This document shows, piece by piece, positions 62,863 through 64,000 of a stretch of 64,000 bases of DNA. Location: positions 310,001 to 374,000 of the forward strand of contig CAJZBQ010000039.1 of the NCBI GenBank assembly GCA_914767885.1, written 5' to 3'. The first letter of the stretch is position 1, and each line of letters starts with the position of its first letter. This stretch comes from Blepharisma stoltei (taxonomy: Eukaryota; Ciliophora; Heterotrichea; Heterotrichida; Blepharismidae). Both the position numbers and the translations under genes were made by a program. The notes below the pieces were generated by a model. The model did not search any database. It was not told the DNA's origin and saw only the letters and a program-made list of their open reading frames with translations.

Positions 62863-64000
62863 ATGAAAACTCCAAGGAAATCAGTCAAGCCTCTGAAGAA
62901 TCTATCTTTGAGGGACCAATTATACATGCCCCCTCTCGAAAAGTACAGTGTCTTTGGGATATTTCCTTGGGCAATGGTTATCCATTTATTGCTCGTTCTT
63001 TTTGCTTCATGCCAAGTCGTGCTAATTATTAATTCAAGTGCCCTGTATAGCTATTCGCAGCTTATGCTTTGAAACCAATTATTTTTGAATAAGGACGTCC
63101 AAGGTAGTGATACTTCCCTATCTTACACATTTACTTTATTCAGAATAAATAAGCTCCAAAGCTATGTCCAAGAAACAGTTGAAAAATACTATGACATAAA
63201 CAGTCATGCTATAGACAATTATTCTTTTAAGTACAATGAATACGGTGACAAAAAGCCTGTGAAAATGTTCGTAAAATATTCTGATAGAGAAAAGGCGAAA
63301 GATAAACATTATTCAGACGAATACGACCTGACCACTAATGATCTTGGTCCATTTGAGTTTGTAAATTTAAAAGATTTTTTGGATTTAGTGAGTGAGTTTC
63401 AGCTTCAGTTCACACTTTTACATCATTTAAATCCGCATGTAGACACAGCTTCAACTTGCTATGAATGGACGATAAGTCAGATTTATCAATATACTTATCA
63501 TGGGACAATAGAAGTGTTCCAAGAATTTGATAGAGGAGTTTGCCACTCTGATTCCATCAATGTTTTTGAAAAGTACCTTGTTTTGGATTGAATTAATATT
63601 AAAATACTTTCTTATGTGCATTAAACCAGTTCGAGAGCATATAATGTAGAAAAGTTTATATATGGCTTGATATATTAGTATTGATTTTATCGCTATCCAG
63701 TATAGTAATAACTATGCTTTACTTATTTAATCGAGCACTTTTAATTTCGAGATTGAAATACAACCCAAGAGCGACGATGGCTTATGCGTGGGATTCTTTA
63801 TCCACAAAAGAAAAACTGCATTTCATCGATCTCTGGATCCTAGTCACTATTTTTGGAAATCTATGTCAGCTTTTTGGATCACTAAGTGCGTTTATAGACG
63901 AACAAAACGTTCTTAACATCCATGAGATCTTTATTGGTTTTGGCTGTTTCTTTTCCTGGATCACTATCATAAGGTACTTACCATATCCATGAAAGAGCAA
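62863..64000 (+). CDS. Mucolipin-like (TRPML) cation channel, 3' end off window
   Basis: ATG 62863. MPPLEKYSVFGIFPWAMVIH leads into a first transmembrane helix (LLLVLFASCQVVLIINSSAL). A luminal domain with FVNLKDFLDLVSEFQLQF and TCYEWTISQIYQYTYHG follows, as in mucolipins. A short IES (63607-63677) precedes helices ILSLSSIVITMLYLF and FIDLWILVTIFGNLCQLFGS, like the TRPML S2-S3 block. TGA codes Trp in LMLWNQLF and VLDWINIK. Endolysosomal Ca2+/Na+ release channel by family. It continues past 64000. Confidence 0.8.
63607..63677. mobile_element. Short IES (71 bp; 74 bp possible) in the mucolipin-like gene
   Basis: Left TA 63605-63606, right TA 63676-63677 or 63679-63680. Both keep the frame (DWINIKI-(V)-LILSLSS). 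Kept in place, TAA and TAG stops interrupt a transmembrane helix. Confidence 0.78.

Noticed and set aside
1-64000. CRISPR arrays, bacterial operons, rRNA genes, telomeric repeats
   Set aside because: None seen. The repeats are MITEs, satellites and retroposons, and the gene content is eukaryotic throughout.

Overview
The window looks like micronuclear (germline) DNA of a heterotrich ciliate, most likely Blepharisma. In-frame TGA codons fall where tryptophan is conserved (DAW1-like WD repeats, the K+ channel pore helix, a P-type ATPase), while TAA and TAG act as stops. Introns are only 15 nt long, with one possible 18-nt case. Genes are AT-rich and tightly packed on both strands. Most reading frames are cut by inserts that restore the frame exactly when removed between two TA dinucleotides, i.e. 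internal eliminated sequences (IESs). The organism is inferred; no species marker was searched.

Left third (1-18.7 kb): an EF-hand/EML WD-repeat gene split by a 0.38-kb MITE and by a 7.03-kb composite IES. The large IES holds a 6.7-kb Tc1-like transposon with 1.06-kb terminal inverted repeats, each carrying a RING-type gene, nested inside a MITE. Then come a long coiled-coil gene with four IESs, a STIL-like gene, mitochondrial ribosomal protein uL29m with an intron splitting its ATG, and a secreted-protein gene with an IES inside its signal peptide.

Middle (19-43.6 kb): a Pogo-derived MITE, a 2OG-Fe(II) oxygenase, a TPX2-domain protein, a tRNA-Ala(AGC) interrupted in its anticodon loop by an IES, an outer-arm-dynein docking-complex protein split by a SINE-like retroposon, a cyclic-nucleotide-type K+ channel, a twin-CX9C microprotein, a SAPS/PP6 regulatory subunit, a coiled-coil gene containing a retroposed UBA-protein gene, DAW1, an EFG1-like rRNA-processing factor and a two-domain Alba protein.

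Right third (43.7-64 kb): importin alpha, a START-domain protein, an unknown coiled-coil protein, the KEOPS kinase Bud32 split by a retroposon near its 3' end, eL30, a mitochondrial DnaJ, a SAXO-like protein, a Na/K-type P-type ATPase with three MITE-IESs, two unknown genes and a mucolipin-like channel running off the end.

Three MITE families with unrelated arm sequences share one modular design and supply most long IESs. Short IESs of about 60-110 bp and retroposon insertions with 12-17-bp target duplications supply the rest. Several encoded proteins belong to cilium building (DAW1, ODAD1-like, SAXO-like, STIL-like, EML-like), as expected for a ciliate; they are not an operon. All IES boundaries are inferred from frame restoration and protein continuity, not from a macronuclear sequence.
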